Source: Pseudomonas sp. QS1027 (GTDB taxonomy: Bacteria; Pseudomonadota; Gammaproteobacteria; Pseudomonadales; Pseudomonadaceae). From it: a DNA stretch of 64,000 nucleotides. Made by a program: the position numbers and the translations under genes. The stretch lies in contig NZ_PHSU01000003.1 of assembly GCF_002814235.1 (NCBI RefSeq), positions 558,001 to 622,000 on the forward strand. Direction: 5' to 3'. The notes under the pieces are model-generated. The model made no database searches. It was not told the origin of the DNA and saw nothing but the letters and a program-made list of their open reading frames with translations. The first letter of the stretch is position 1. Each line of letters opens with the position of its first letter. Positions 49,106 through 60,642 of this stretch are shown in pieces.

Positions 49106-49162
49106 GGAAGGCCTCGCAGACTCATTATTGTTGTTGACCGATGGGCAGAATCTAGTGATATC

Positions 49163-49199
49163 TGACTTTTCGGTCAACAAATATCTGACCTAAGGGTCA
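49163..49199. promoter_or_regulatory. Tandem palindromes between xdhA and GntR gene, candidate operators
   Basis: Two TGAC-N6-GTCA sites, TGACTTTTCGGTCA (49163-49176) and TGACCTAAGGGTCA (49186-49199), lie 23 bases apart centre to centre. This is about two helical turns, so both would face the same side of DNA. They are about 60-90 bases upstream of xdhA and 165 upstream of the GntR gene. Binding by that regulator is inference. Confidence 0.6.
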
Positions 49200-49361
49200 G
49201 GAAAATCTCGCGATTGAAGATGTAGAGCGCTTTATCCCAGTCTAGCTGCTGAAATAATTGCGGGATTCGTGCCAAATTCCGCCTTTGGAGCCCTGCGCCA
49301 CCCGGTATCAAGTGCGCTACACTGCGCCGCTTGCACTGATCGAAGATTTTGAAGGAAAACC

Positions 49362-50021
49362 ATGACGTTCAAGGCGCCGGACAGCCTCGCCGAGCAAATT
49401 GCTCACCACCTCGCCGAACGCATCATTCGCGGCGATCTCAAACCCGGGGAGCGCATCCAGGAACAGAAGGTCACGCTGGCGCTCAATGTCAGCCGTGGCT
49501 CCGTACGTGAAGCGCTGCTGATTCTCGAGCGCCGCCATCTGATTGCCATCCTGCCCAGGCGTGGCGCCCATGTCACCGAGCTCACCGCCCACAAGGTGCA
49601 GAGCCTGTGCACCCTGATGAGCGAGTTGTACATCCTGCTGGGCAATGCCGTGGCTCAACGCTGGAAGGAACAGGCCGACCTCGCGCCGTTCCTGCAATTG
49701 CAGCAGCGCCTGAGCACCAGCTTCGAGCACGCGGATATCCGCACCTTCGTCGAAGACAGCTTCAACGTGATGCGCGCGGCCTTTCCGTTCGCCGACAACC
49801 CGTACCTGCAGGAAACCGTCGAGAACCTGCAGCCGGCCATGAGCCGCGCCTATTACCTGGCGCTGGAGCGGCGCAAGGCGGAAATGAGCGAATACCTGAA
49901 TCTGTTCGCGCAACTGCTGGCCGCCGTCATGGCTCGCGACCTGCCGCTGATCCGCACGGTCCTGGCCAACTACGCCCAGCGTAGCTGCGACATCGTCCTG
50001 TCTGCCCTGGCGGTCGACTAA
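49362..50021 (+). CDS. GntR family transcriptional regulator, probable purine catabolism regulator
   Basis: A 219 aa FCD-type GntR regulator. Winged helix at ~5-75 (IAHHLAERIIRGDLKPGERIQEQKVTLALNVSRGSVREALLILERRHLI), helical FCD domain at ~85-210. AAGGAA precedes the ATG. It faces the xdhA-xdhB-xdhC-guaD operon across about 255 bases that contain two matching palindromes, so it probably controls purine degradation. smc begins two bases after its stop. Confidence 0.92.
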   Translation: MTFKAPDSLAEQIAHHLAERIIRGDLKPGERIQEQKVTLALNVSRGSVREALLILERRHLIAILPRRGAHVTELTAHKVQSLCTLMSELYILLGNAVAQRWKEQADLAPFLQLQQRLSTSFEHADIRTFVEDSFNVMRAAFPFADNPYLQETVENLQPAMSRAYYLALERRKAEMSEYLNLFAQLLAAVMARDLPLIRTVLANYAQRSCDIVLSALAVD

Positions 50022-50023
50022 GC

Positions 50024-53000
50024 GTGCGGCTCAAGTGCATCAAGTTGGCGGGGTTCAAATCCTTCGTCGACCCGACCACGGTGAACTTCCCCAGTAACAT
50101 GGCGGCGGTGGTCGGTCCCAACGGTTGCGGCAAGTCGAACATCATCGACGCCGTCCGCTGGGTGATGGGCGAGAGCTCGGCGAAGAACCTGCGCGGCGAG
50201 TCGATGACCGACGTCATCTTCAACGGCTCCACCAGCCGCAAGCCGGTGAGCCAGGCGAGCATCGAACTGGTGTTCGACAACTCCGACGGCACCCTGGTCG
50301 GCGAATACGCCGCCTATGCGGAAATCTCCATCCGCCGCAAGGTCACCCGCGACAGCCAGAACAGCTACTTCCTCAACGGCACCAAATGCCGACGCCGGGA
50401 CATTACCGATATCTTTCTCGGCACCGGCCTGGGCCCGCGCAGCTATTCGATCATCGAGCAGGGGATGATCTCCAAGCTGATCGAAGCCAAGCCCGAGGAC
50501 CTGCGCAATTTCATCGAGGAAGCGGCGGGCATCTCCAAGTACAAGGAGCGCCGTCGCGAGACCGAAAACCGCATTCGCCGCACCCATGAAAACCTGGCGC
50601 GCCTGACCGACCTGCGCGAAGAGTTGGAGCGCCAGCTCGAGCGCCTGCACCGCCAGGCCCAGGCCGCCGAGAAGTATCAGGAATACAAGGGCGAGGAGCG
50701 TCAGCTCAAGGCCCAACTGTCGGCCCTGCGCTGGCAGGCGCTGAACGAACAGGTCGGCCAGCGCGAAGCGATTATCGGCAATCAGGAAATCAGCTTCGAA
50801 GCCCTGGTGGCCGAGCAGCGCAACGCCGATGCCAGCATCGAACGCCTGCGCGACGGGCACCATGAACTGTCGGAACGCTTCAATCTGGTGCAGGGGCGCT
50901 TCTATTCGGTCGGCGGCGATATCGCCCGGGTCGAACAGAGCATCCAGCACGGCCAGCAGCGTCTGCGTCAGTTGCAGGACGACTTGCGTGAAGCCGAGCG
51001 CGCCCGTCTGGAAACCGAATCGCACCTGGGCCACGACCGCACCTTGCTGGCGACCCTCGGTGAAGAGCTGGCCATGCTCGAACCCGAGCAGGAAGTGACC
51101 AGCGCCGCGGCCGAAGAAGCCGCCGCCGCGCTGGAAGAGTCGGAAACCACCATGCACGGCTGGCAGGAGCAGTGGGACAACTTCAACCTGAGCTCGGCCG
51201 AGCCGCGGCGCCAGGCCGAAGTCCAGCAGTCGCGCATCCAGCAGCTGGAAACCAGCATGGAGCGTCTGGCCGAGCGCCAACGGCGTCTGGCCGAAGAGCG
51301 CGCCTTGCTCTCGGCCGACCCGGAAGACGCGGCGATCCTCGAACTCAGCGAGCAGTTGGCCGAGAGCGAGCAGACCCTGGAAGATCTGCAGGCCAGCGAA
51401 GAGGGCCAGGTCGAGCGTCTGGAACAACTGCGCCAGGATTTGCAGCAGGCCACGCAGGATCAGCAGCAGGCCCAGGGCGACTTGCAGCGCCTCAACGGCC
51501 GCCTGGCCTCCCTCGAAGCCTTGCAGCAGGCGGCGCTCGATCCGGGCACCGGCACGGCCGAGTGGTTGCGTGAGCAGCAGCTGGCGCAGCGTCCGCGCCT
51601 GGCCGAAGGTTTGAAGGTCGAGGCGGGCTGGGAGCTGGCGGTGGAAACCGTGCTCGGCGCCGACTTGCAGGCCGTGCTGGTGGATGATTTCGCCGGTCTC
51701 GACCTGGGCGGTTTCCAGCAGGGCGACCTGCGCCTGCTCAGCCCAGCGCCGGACGGCACCCGGGTGCCGGGCAGCCTGCTGGAGAAGGTCGAGGCGGATA
51801 TCGATCTGTCGCCGTGGCTGGGCCAGGTCAAGCCGGTTGAAAGCCTTGAGCAGGCCTTGTCCCTGCGCGGCCAGTTGGCCGCCGGGGAAAGCCTGATCAG
51901 CCGCGACGGATTCTGGGTTGGACGGCATTTCCTGCGGGTCCGTCGGGCCAGCGAGGCCGAGAGCGGTGTGCTCGCCCGTGGCCAGGAAATCCAGCGACTG
52001 GGCCTGGAGCGTGAAGAGCGCGAAGAAACCCTGGCCAGCCTCGAAACCCGTTTGCAAACCTTGCGCGCCACCCAGCGCCAGCAGGAAACCGGGCGCGAAC
52101 ACCTGCGTCGCCTGTTGCAGGACGAAGCCCGCCAGCAGGGCGAGCTCAAGGCCAAGCTGTCCGCCAGCAAGGCCAAGGCCGAGCAGTTGCAACTGCGTCG
52201 CACCCGTCTCGATGAAGAACAGGGTGAACTGGGCGAGCAGCGGGCCCAGGAACACGAAGAAGTCGGCGAGGCCCGCCTGCAACTGCAGGAGGCCCTCGAC
52301 ACCATGGCCGTCGACACCGAGCAGCGCGAGCTGCTGCTGGCCCAGCGCGACAGCCTGCGCGAACGCCTCGACCGGGTTCGCCAGGAAGCTCGCCAGCATA
52401 AGGACCATGCTCATCAACTGGCGGTACGCCTCGGCTCCCTCAAGGCCCAGCACGACTCCACCCGCCAGGCTCTGGAGCGCCTGGAACTGCAGTCCGAGCG
52501 CCTGAGCGAAAAACGCGAGCAACTGAGCCTGAACCTGGAGGAGGGCGAGGCGCCGCTGGAAGAGCTGCGCCTCAAGCTCGAAGAACTGCTCGACAAGCGC
52601 CTGAGTGTCGACGTCGAACTCAAGACCGCACAGATCGCCCTGGAAGACGCCGATCGCGAGCTGCGTGATGCAGAAAAGCGCCGTACCCAGGCCGAGCAGC
52701 AGTCACAGCTGATTCGTGGCCAGCTCGAACATCAGCGCATGGAATGGCAGGCCCTCAACGTACGACGCAAGACCTTGCAGGACCAGTTGCTGGAAGACGG
52801 CTACGACCTGCACGGCGTGCTCGCTACCTTGACGGCCGAGGCCAGCGAGAAGGACGCCGAGGAAGAGCTCGAGCGCATCGCCGCGCGCATCCAGCGCTTG
52901 GGCGCGATCAACCTCGCGGCCATCGACGAATACCAGCAACAATCCGAGCGTAAACGTTATCTGGATGCCCAGAACGCCGACCTGGTGGAAGCCCTCGATA

Positions 53001-53512
53001 CCCTGGAAAACGTTATTCGCAAGATCGACAAGGAAACCCGCAATCGCTTCAAGGACACCTTCGATCAGATCAACGCCGGCATACAAGCTTTGTTTCCAAA
53101 AGTGTTCGGCGGCGGCAGCGCTTACCTGGAACTCACCGGCGAGGATCTGCTCGACACCGGGGTCACCATCATGGCGCGGCCCCCGGGCAAGAAGAACAGC
53201 ACCATCCATTTGCTCTCCGGCGGCGAAAAGGCCCTGACTGCCCTGGCGCTGGTGTTTGCCATCTTCAAATTGAATCCGGCACCGTTTTGTATGCTCGACG
53301 AAGTTGACGCGCCGCTGGATGACGCTAACGTTGGACGGTATGCCCGACTTGTCAAAGAGATGTCACAAACGGTGCAGTTCATCTATATCACCCACAACAA
53401 GATCGCCATGGAAATGGCCGATCAACTGATGGGCGTGACCATGCACGAGCCGGGTTGCTCGCGGCTGGTGGCGGTGGATGTGGAGGAGGCCATGGCCCTG
53501 GTGGACGCCTGA
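50024..53512 (+). CDS. smc: Chromosome segregation SMC protein
   Basis: ATPase of the SMC-ScpAB condensin that organises and segregates the chromosome. The 1162 aa protein has Walker A GPNGCGKSNIIDAVRW near residue 33, two long coiled-coil arms (~170-480 and ~660-1000, very rich in Gln/Glu/Arg/Leu), a hinge around 500-650, signature LLSGGEKALTALALVFA near 1063 and Walker B FCMLDEVDAPLDDANVGRY. The GTG start lies two bases after the preceding stop and is the only start that keeps the family N-terminus MRLKCIKLAGFKSFVD. zipA and ligA follow as usual in Pseudomonas. Confidence 0.97.
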   Translation: MRLKCIKLAGFKSFVDPTTVNFPSNMAAVVGPNGCGKSNIIDAVRWVMGESSAKNLRGESMTDVIFNGSTSRKPVSQASIELVFDNSDGTLVGEYAAYAEISIRRKVTRDSQNSYFLNGTKCRRRDITDIFLGTGLGPRSYSIIEQGMISKLIEAKPEDLRNFIEEAAGISKYKERRRETENRIRRTHENLARLTDLREELERQLERLHRQAQAAEKYQEYKGEERQLKAQLSALRWQALNEQVGQREAIIGNQEISFEALVAEQRNADASIERLRDGHHELSERFNLVQGRFYSVGGDIARVEQSIQHGQQRLRQLQDDLREAERARLETESHLGHDRTLLATLGEELAMLEPEQEVTSAAAEEAAAALEESETTMHGWQEQWDNFNLSSAEPRRQAEVQQSRIQQLETSMERLAERQRRLAEERALLSADPEDAAILELSEQLAESEQTLEDLQASEEGQVERLEQLRQDLQQATQDQQQAQGDLQRLNGRLASLEALQQAALDPGTGTAEWLREQQLAQRPRLAEGLKVEAGWELAVETVLGADLQAVLVDDFAGLDLGGFQQGDLRLLSPAPDGTRVPGSLLEKVEADIDLSPWLGQVKPVESLEQALSLRGQLAAGESLISRDGFWVGRHFLRVRRASEAESGVLARGQEIQRLGLEREEREETLASLETRLQTLRATQRQQETGREHLRRLLQDEARQQGELKAKLSASKAKAEQLQLRRTRLDEEQGELGEQRAQEHEEVGEARLQLQEALDTMAVDTEQRELLLAQRDSLRERLDRVRQEARQHKDHAHQLAVRLGSLKAQHDSTRQALERLELQSERLSEKREQLSLNLEEGEAPLEELRLKLEELLDKRLSVDVELKTAQIALEDADRELRDAEKRRTQAEQQSQLIRGQLEHQRMEWQALNVRRKTLQDQLLEDGYDLHGVLATLTAEASEKDAEEELERIAARIQRLGAINLAAIDEYQQQSERKRYLDAQNADLVEALDTLENVIRKIDKETRNRFKDTFDQINAGIQALFPKVFGGGSAYLELTGEDLLDTGVTIMARPPGKKNSTIHLLSGGEKALTALALVFAIFKLNPAPFCMLDEVDAPLDDANVGRYARLVKEMSQTVQFIYITHNKIAMEMADQLMGVTMHEPGCSRLVAVDVEEAMALVDA

Positions 53513-53774
53513 ATCGTCCGCCGTTGAGGCAAAGATATTCGAGGCGTAAGGGGATTTCCTTGGGCGTTGTGGGAACTAGCACTGATCCTTGGGGACTTAT
53601 AAATGCAAGCCTGTACGACAGACGGTGTAAAGTTTCCTTGTGTCGTGTTAATTTAATGTCAAGTTTTCTTGTGCGTGGGAAAAAAGGCCTGTCAGAACAT
53701 AGAGTTGGCGCCACGCTTTAAAGGGTTTTCAGCCCTTTCTTCATAGAACCATTTATTTAGAGGCACGGGATTAC

Positions 53775-54626
53775 ATGGAAATCGGTCTGCGCGAGTGGCT
53801 GATCGTCATCGGCATCATAGTCATTGCCGGTATTCTTTTTGATGGCTGGCGCCGGATGCGCGGTGGCAAGGGCAAGCTCAAGTTCCGTTTGGACCGGAGC
53901 CTGTCGAACCTGCCGGACGAGGATACCAGCGCCGAATTGCTGGGCCCGGCCCGTGTGCTGGACACCCATAAGGAACCTGAGCTGGACGAGCATGACCTGC
54001 CGTCCGTGAGCATGCCTGCGCGCGAGGGCCGCGAGAAGCCGTCCAAGCGCGGCAAGCGTGGCGGCGAGCCGAGCCAGGGCGATTTGAACCTGAACCTGGA
54101 CCTGGATGAAGGTCCGAGCTTCAGCAGCCGCGACGATGACTTCCCAGAGGTGGGCAACAAGCCAGCGGCGCGTCAGGAAAAGGAACAACCAGCGGCGGAA
54201 GAAGTGTTGGTGATCAGCGTGATCAGCCGCGACACCAACGGTTTCAAAGGCCCGGCGTTGTTGCAGAACATTCTGGAAAGCGGTCTGCGTTTCGGCGAGA
54301 TGGACATTTTCCATCGTCACGAAAGCATGGCCGGTAACGGCGAAGTGCTGTTTTCCATGGCCAACGCGGTGAAGCCGGGTGTGTTCGATCTCGACGATAT
54401 CGACCACTTCACCACCCCGGCGGTGAGCTTCTTCCTCGGTCTGCCAGGTCCGCGTCATCCGAAGCAGGCGTTCGACGTGATGGTCGCTGCCGCTCGCAAA
54501 TTGTCACAAGAGCTCAATGGCGAACTGAAGGATGACCAGCGTAGTGTGCTGACCGCCCAGACCATCGAGCATTACCGTCAGCGCATCGTCGAGTTCGAAC
54601 GTCGCGCCTTGACCCAGAAGCGCTGA
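53775..54626 (+). CDS. zipA: Cell division protein ZipA
   Basis: Bitopic inner-membrane protein that tethers FtsZ to the membrane in the division ring. A single TM segment is at residues ~6-24 ([20 protein letters not shown]), followed by a basic then Pro/Glu-rich linker (~30-140) and the C-terminal FtsZ-binding domain (~145-275: [51 protein letters not shown]). The 283 aa length is normal. GAGGCACGGG precedes the ATG. A terminator and a REP element separate it from ligA. Confidence 0.96.
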   Translation: MEIGLREWLIVIGIIVIAGILFDGWRRMRGGKGKLKFRLDRSLSNLPDEDTSAELLGPARVLDTHKEPELDEHDLPSVSMPAREGREKPSKRGKRGGEPSQGDLNLNLDLDEGPSFSSRDDDFPEVGNKPAARQEKEQPAAEEVLVISVISRDTNGFKGPALLQNILESGLRFGEMDIFHRHESMAGNGEVLFSMANAVKPGVFDLDDIDHFTTPAVSFFLGLPGPRHPKQAFDVMVAAARKLSQELNGELKDDQRSVLTAQTIEHYRQRIVEFERRALTQKR

Positions 54627-54646
54627 ATGGCTGAGCGCTTTGCGCT

Positions 54647-54670
54647 CATCGCCAGCGAACCGGCTCCTAC
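54647..54670. repeat. Single REP element
   Basis: On the minus strand this reads GTAGGAGCCGGTTCGCTGGC and on to GATG, matching the REP copies at 58546 and 60618 closely. Confidence 0.65.
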
Positions 54671-54684
54671 CGCACTAACATATT

Positions 54685-54707
54685 GAGCAGCCTCGGCTGC
54701 TCTTTTT
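54685..54707 (+). terminator. Rho-independent terminator between zipA and ligA
   Basis: GAGCAG and CTGCTC flank a CCTCGG loop that can extend pairing, followed by five T residues. Confidence 0.8.
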
Positions 54708-54715
54708 GCTTTTGA

Positions 54716-57082
<2,367 letters not shown>

Positions 57083-57104
57083 GCCCAAGGGCGCCGTGAC
57101 CTCC

Positions 57105-57239
57105 TGTAGGAGCCGACTTGTCGGCGATGGCGTCCTTGAGAACGTCAAAAGCTTCGCGGGCAAGCCCTGCTCCTACAGGTTGTCGTACACACAACTTCTG
57201 TCCGACGCGAAACTGTAGGAGCAGGGCTTGCCCGCGAAG
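57105..57239. repeat. Cluster of three REP elements downstream of ligA
   Basis: A diverged REP (from 57105, TGTAGGAGCCGACTTG), an exact copy of the 26-mer in reverse (57152-57177) and an exact copy forward (57214-57239) fill this intergenic stretch. The two exact copies match the arms at 42999-43072. No gene is present between 57083 and 57366. Confidence 0.8.
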
Positions 57240-57366
57240 AGGCCCTTGAGGCCACCAAATCTTCTGCGGCGAGCCGCGTTCCGACCGCCCATGTTTCTTC
57301 CCAGAATCAGGGAACCCACCACCACGCCCAATGATCTAGTCTAGGCAGGCCCCTGGAGAGATCGCC

Positions 57367-58533
57367 ATGTACCGGTTCTTCGAACAACTCAGCTCGCGCA
57401 TCGCTGCACCCTTCGCCAGCGAACCCTCGCGCAACAGCAAGGTCTGGCATTGCCGTTGTGGCCAATCGGTATTCTTCCGCAACAGCCAATGCCTGGCCTG
57501 TTCCGCGGCCTTGGGCTACGAGCCCCAGGGTAGCGTACTGTCATCCCTCCAACCCGGCCCCTACCCAGAGAGCTGGCAACTGGACACCGACCCCGACGCG
57601 GGCCTGTTCCGCCGCTGCGCCAACCTCGACACCGCGGCGGCTTGCAACTGGGTGATCCCCTACGCCCACGGCAGCGCCCTGTGCACTGCGTGCGCCCTCA
57701 ACCGCACCATCCCCGACCTGTCCATCACGGAAAACCCCGAGCGTTGGCGCAAGGTCGAAACCGCCAAGCGTCGCCTGGTGGCCCAACTGATCACCCTGGG
57801 ACTGCGAGTCATCCCGAAAACCTGGGACGAAGAAAACGGCCTGGCCTTTGACTTCGTCGGTGTCGACCTGGAGGGCAAGGCACCGATGACCGGCCACGCC
57901 AACGGCCTGGTCACCCTCGATATCAAGGAAGCCGACGATGCCCACCGGGAAAAAGTCCGCGTGCAGATGCGTGAGCCATACCGCACCTTGCTCGGTCATT
58001 TCCGACATGAAGTAGGGCATTACTACTGGGACCGGCTGATTGCCAACAGCCACTGGCTGGAACCGTTTCGAGGTCTGTTCGGCGACGAGCGCGCCAGTTA
58101 TGCCGACGCCCTGGAGCGCCATTACCAGCAGGGCGCCCCGCAGGACTGGCCGCAACACTTCGTCAGCGCCTACGCCACCATGCACCCCTGGGAAGATTGG
58201 GCTGAGACCTGGGCGCATTACCTGCACATGATGGATGCGGTGGACACGGCACTGGGCTTTGGCATGAGTGCCAAGGAATCGGATTTCGACTACCCATCGT
58301 TTCCCCTGAGCGCGCTCTACGACCCGCAACATCCGGAGGGGCCGGCGTTCCTGTCGTTCGTCAACGCCTGGATCGAACTGGCGGGGATGCTCAACGAACT
58401 GTCCCGTAGCATGGGCCAGCCGGATTTCTACCCCTTTGTGCTGCCGCCAGCGACCATCGCCAAGCTGCACTTCATTCACCTGGTGATCCAGGAGGAGGGT
58501 GGCCGGGCGGATGAGGTGCTACAGGTCTCATAG
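57367..58533 (+). CDS. Putative zinc-binding metallopeptidase (zinc ribbon plus HExxH)
   Basis: A 388 aa cytoplasmic protein. The N-terminal zinc ribbon has WHCRCGQSVFFRNSQCLACSAALGY; further cysteines occur in FRRCANLDTAAACNW and ALCTACALN. The peptidase-like core carries HEVGHYYWDRL, an HExxH motif, near residue 218, followed by DWAETWAHYLHMMDAVDTAL, which supplies the likely third zinc ligand. This is the DUF2248-type family often annotated as putative zinc-binding peptidase. Its substrate is unknown. It follows ligA as in other Pseudomonas. Confidence 0.85.
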   Translation: MYRFFEQLSSRIAAPFASEPSRNSKVWHCRCGQSVFFRNSQCLACSAALGYEPQGSVLSSLQPGPYPESWQLDTDPDAGLFRRCANLDTAAACNWVIPYAHGSALCTACALNRTIPDLSITENPERWRKVETAKRRLVAQLITLGLRVIPKTWDEENGLAFDFVGVDLEGKAPMTGHANGLVTLDIKEADDAHREKVRVQMREPYRTLLGHFRHEVGHYYWDRLIANSHWLEPFRGLFGDERASYADALERHYQQGAPQDWPQHFVSAYATMHPWEDWAETWAHYLHMMDAVDTALGFGMSAKESDFDYPSFPLSALYDPQHPEGPAFLSFVNAWIELAGMLNELSRSMGQPDFYPFVLPPATIAKLHFIHLVIQEEGGRADEVLQVS

Positions 58534-58545
58534 CTGGCCCACTCC

Positions 58546-58570
58546 TGTAGGAGCCGGCTTGCTGGCGATG
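58546..58570. repeat. Single REP element
   Basis: TGTAGGAGCCGGCTTGCTGG followed by CGATG; identical to the copy at 60618-60642. Confidence 0.7.
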
Positions 58571-58620
58571 GCCGGGAGTGCGCCGCGCAGCCCCAGATAC
58601 CCCGCGTCAGCATTAGCCCT

Positions 58621-59061
58621 TCACTTGTCCTGCCTGTAAATCCGCTTCGGGTGGATCACCAATTGCTTGACCTGGGCCTCCAGCTCCTTGCTGTGATAAA
58701 GGTCCAGGCATTTCAGCAAATCGAAACGCACGCCCTGGACTTCCGACTCAACCAGCGGGTTGTGATAGTCGCGTGCCAGGTAGCGGTCCACTAGAGCCTT
58801 GATCGCGTCAGGCGCTTTTTCCAGGTCGTATTCGGTCCAGTCGCGCAATGCGCTGACGCTGCTTCCCGCATCAACGGCCGCCTGCTTGTCGTCCTTGTAG
58901 GCACTCGCAATGCAGGTGGCCAGGACCATGTCCTTGTAATTCTGCCCATAAGTACGTGCACCGGCCTCGGGGGAGGTACCTGCATTGTCCTTCGCATAAG
59001 CCACGGATGTCAGCAGCATCAGAATGGACGCTGGCAGGATGCCCAATAGAACCTTCTTCAC
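58621..59061 (-). CDS. Tai4-family immunity protein to a T6SS amidase effector
   Basis: A 146 aa periplasmic protein with a clear Sec signal peptide (MKKVLLGILPASILMLLTSV, cleavage after SVAYA). The mature helical domain has paired cysteines (LATCIASAYKD and LLKCLDLYHS) typical of Tai4/Rap2 immunity proteins. Tai4 dimers neutralise the Tae4 peptidoglycan amidase in the periplasm. GTG 59061 overlaps the stop of the effector gene upstream by four bases, the normal effector-immunity arrangement. An in-frame extension to 59181 would remove the signal from the N-terminus and overlap the effector, so it is rejected. Confidence 0.85.
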   Translation of the reverse strand: MKKVLLGILPASILMLLTSVAYAKDNAGTSPEAGARTYGQNYKDMVLATCIASAYKDDKQAAVDAGSSVSALRDWTEYDLEKAPDAIKALVDRYLARDYHNPLVESEVQGVRFDLLKCLDLYHSKELEAQVKQLVIHPKRIYRQDK

Positions 59062-59558
59062 TGCAAGCTCCAGAAGTTCGCGCGGTCGGTGCGATAGTTC
59101 GCGCCGGGCTCGTTGAAATAGCAGTGGTCGTAGCAAGTACTGCCGTTGAACAGCGTGGCGTGTCCCTGGGCATCCGACCAACCCTGAACTTCAAACAGGA
59201 TCACGCCTTTCTTGCCTCTCAGGGTTCCGCCACCGGAGGGTGGGTACTGCACGATTTCAGCTTTGCCCCAGCGCTGTTCCAGAAAGGCGATCAGGTTTTT
59301 GACGCGGAAAAAGTACTGGGACTTGTCGGCACCGGATACGGTCTGCCCCGGCATGCTCGGAATTTTCAGGCCGGCCTGGTTCAGGATATAGCTCATCCGT
59401 ACCGCGCAGGTGTTGCTCCAGCGCTGTGCCGAGTCTGGGTTGTTGATGTTCTTTTCAACGTATCCCCCAATCACCTCAGCGACCTTGGCACCCGAGTTGG
59501 AGGGATCATAGATTTGTTGCGAAGCCGTCCAGGCAGCAATGAAGGGGACTCTTTTCAT
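59058..59558 (-). CDS. Type VI secretion system amidase effector Tae4
   Basis: A 166 aa peptidoglycan-degrading NlpC/P60-like amidase delivered by type VI secretion to rival cells, cutting the peptide stem. Catalytic Cys51 lies in RWSNTCAVRMSYILN and His133 in DAQGHATLFNG; CYDHCYF (Cys142, Cys146) matches the Tae4 disulfide loop. There is no signal peptide, as expected for a T6SS effector. ATG 59558 is preceded by AAGGACG; an earlier in-frame start at 59588 is less likely. The immunity gene follows with a four-base overlap. No T6SS structural, VgrG or PAAR gene is in the window. Confidence 0.88.
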   Translation of the reverse strand: MKRVPFIAAWTASQQIYDPSNSGAKVAEVIGGYVEKNINNPDSAQRWSNTCAVRMSYILNQAGLKIPSMPGQTVSGADKSQYFFRVKNLIAFLEQRWGKAEIVQYPPSGGGTLRGKKGVILFEVQGWSDAQGHATLFNGSTCYDHCYFNEPGANYRTDRANFWSLQ

Positions 59559-59928
59559 CGGTACGTCCTTGTTTTGACTATTCAGCAAAATCGTTGTGAG
59601 GCCCTGCTCATATGATCGCCTCGGCGCCGGCAGACCGGCGCAGGTAAAGCGTAGGTCATATCGCTCATTGTGCTGAGATGGAGGGAGCTAAACGACTGCT
59701 CTATCGACCTGCTTTCAGTCGGAAAAATCCTTTAATAAGGTGGATTTTTCTTCTTGTCGAAATCGCTTGGCCGATCAATGACCACTTGATATCTCGACCT
59801 TGGTAATAACCGCTTGCAAGACCTTGTTCCAGGCCCTGATTGTAGAAAAATCCCTTTCGCTTGCCTGAAATTTCCTAGAAAATCCAGCCCGTTGCGCCTG
59901 TTCGAACCGGCGGCTAGTCTGCATTCCG

Positions 59929-60178
59929 TCACCGCAAAATCGGTGATGTGGACGTGCAAGTCCGGTTCGCAACATCAGGCGCACTGTCGCTCCTCGCCTT
60001 CAGTCATTCATTCTCCGTGTCTGAAGTCTGGCGTTATGGTGGCTGTGCGCGGGAGATCTTCGGGATCTGCCGGGTTTCCTATGTTGCCCCGGTCTTGCAC
60101 ACCTGCGTACAGCTGCCACCCTATTCGCGTGCAAGCGAACGGGTGATGGCTCCCACTCAGCAACTTAGGACCATCACT
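59929..60178 (+). promoter_or_regulatory. Long structured leader upstream of the DUF6124 gene
   Basis: About 250 non-coding bases with strong local hairpins: TCACCG/CGGTGA (59929-59946) and AGATC-TTCGG-GATCT (about 60054-60067). From memory, Pseudomonas DUF3077/DUF6124 genes often have similar leaders, which I cannot check here. The stretch 59590-59928 upstream of it shows nothing I can name. Confidence 0.4.
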
Positions 60179-60493
60179 ATGTTCAAGATCACCCCCAATC
60201 CCCCAACTGAAGACCTGTCTTCTCTTGCCAGCCAACTGGCTATTGAGCGAGCTTTCGCTCACTACGAGTTACCACCGGACAACACCCCGCGTCGCCGGCA
60301 CGAACGGCTGACTACTGAAGACGTTCTGGCTCAAATCGACGAAATCCTCCAATCCGCTTCGGCCACGGCTTACGAGTGTGCGGACAACCTGCAGGGCTCC
60401 AATCGCAAGCTGGCCTTGGGCGTGGTGCATCTGGTCGATTTGGCTCTGAGCCGTGTGGATGGTCTGCTGGACAAGCAGACGCTTCCTGCCTGA
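60179..60493 (+). CDS. DUF6124 family protein
   Basis: A small 104 aa protein beginning MFKITPNPP, the typical opening of this Pseudomonas-specific family. It is mostly helical: LASQLAIERAFAHYEL, then ERLTTEDVLAQIDEILQSAS and ALGVVHLVDLALSRVDGLL. No signal peptide or membrane segment is seen. Function unknown; members occur in many copies per Pseudomonas genome. ATG 60179 is preceded by TTAGGACC. A longer in-frame reading to 59948 falls in the structured leader and is rejected. Confidence 0.82.
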   Translation: MFKITPNPPTEDLSSLASQLAIERAFAHYELPPDNTPRRRHERLTTEDVLAQIDEILQSASATAYECADNLQGSNRKLALGVVHLVDLALSRVDGLLDKQTLPA

Positions 60494-60546
60494 GCCGGTT
60501 GTTCACCCATGTCGGTCAGTTAAAAGCGATCTCAAGTCTGGCTGAG

Positions 60547-60582
60547 TTTTGTGGCGAGCGGGCAAGCCCGCTCGCCACAAAA
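60547..60582. terminator. Perfect 36-bp palindrome, bidirectional terminator-like
   Basis: TTTTGTGGCGAGCGGG and CCCGCTCGCCACAAAA are exact inverse complements with a CAAG loop. Flanking T and A runs make it terminator-like in both directions. It is a REP variant shared with 40722. Confidence 0.65.
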
Positions 60583-60617
60583 CCGTGCTCGGCGATATTT
60601 GCGTTGGAACGCCGACC

Positions 60618-60642
60618 TGTAGGAGCCGGCTTGCTGGCGATG
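60618..60642. repeat. Single REP element
   Basis: TGTAGGAGCCGGCTTGCTGG followed by CGATG, same as 58546. It is the last recognisable element before the ffs promoter in the gene-free stretch 60494-60833. Confidence 0.7.

Noticed and set aside
50018..52522. 834-codon leftward open frame opposite smc
   Set aside because: Leucine/glutamine/phenylalanine-rich shadow of the coiled-coil codons of smc; no motif and no ribosome site.
59559..59588. Ten-codon longer start for the Tae4 gene
   Set aside because: ATG 59558 has a well-placed AAGGACG; the upstream start has none.
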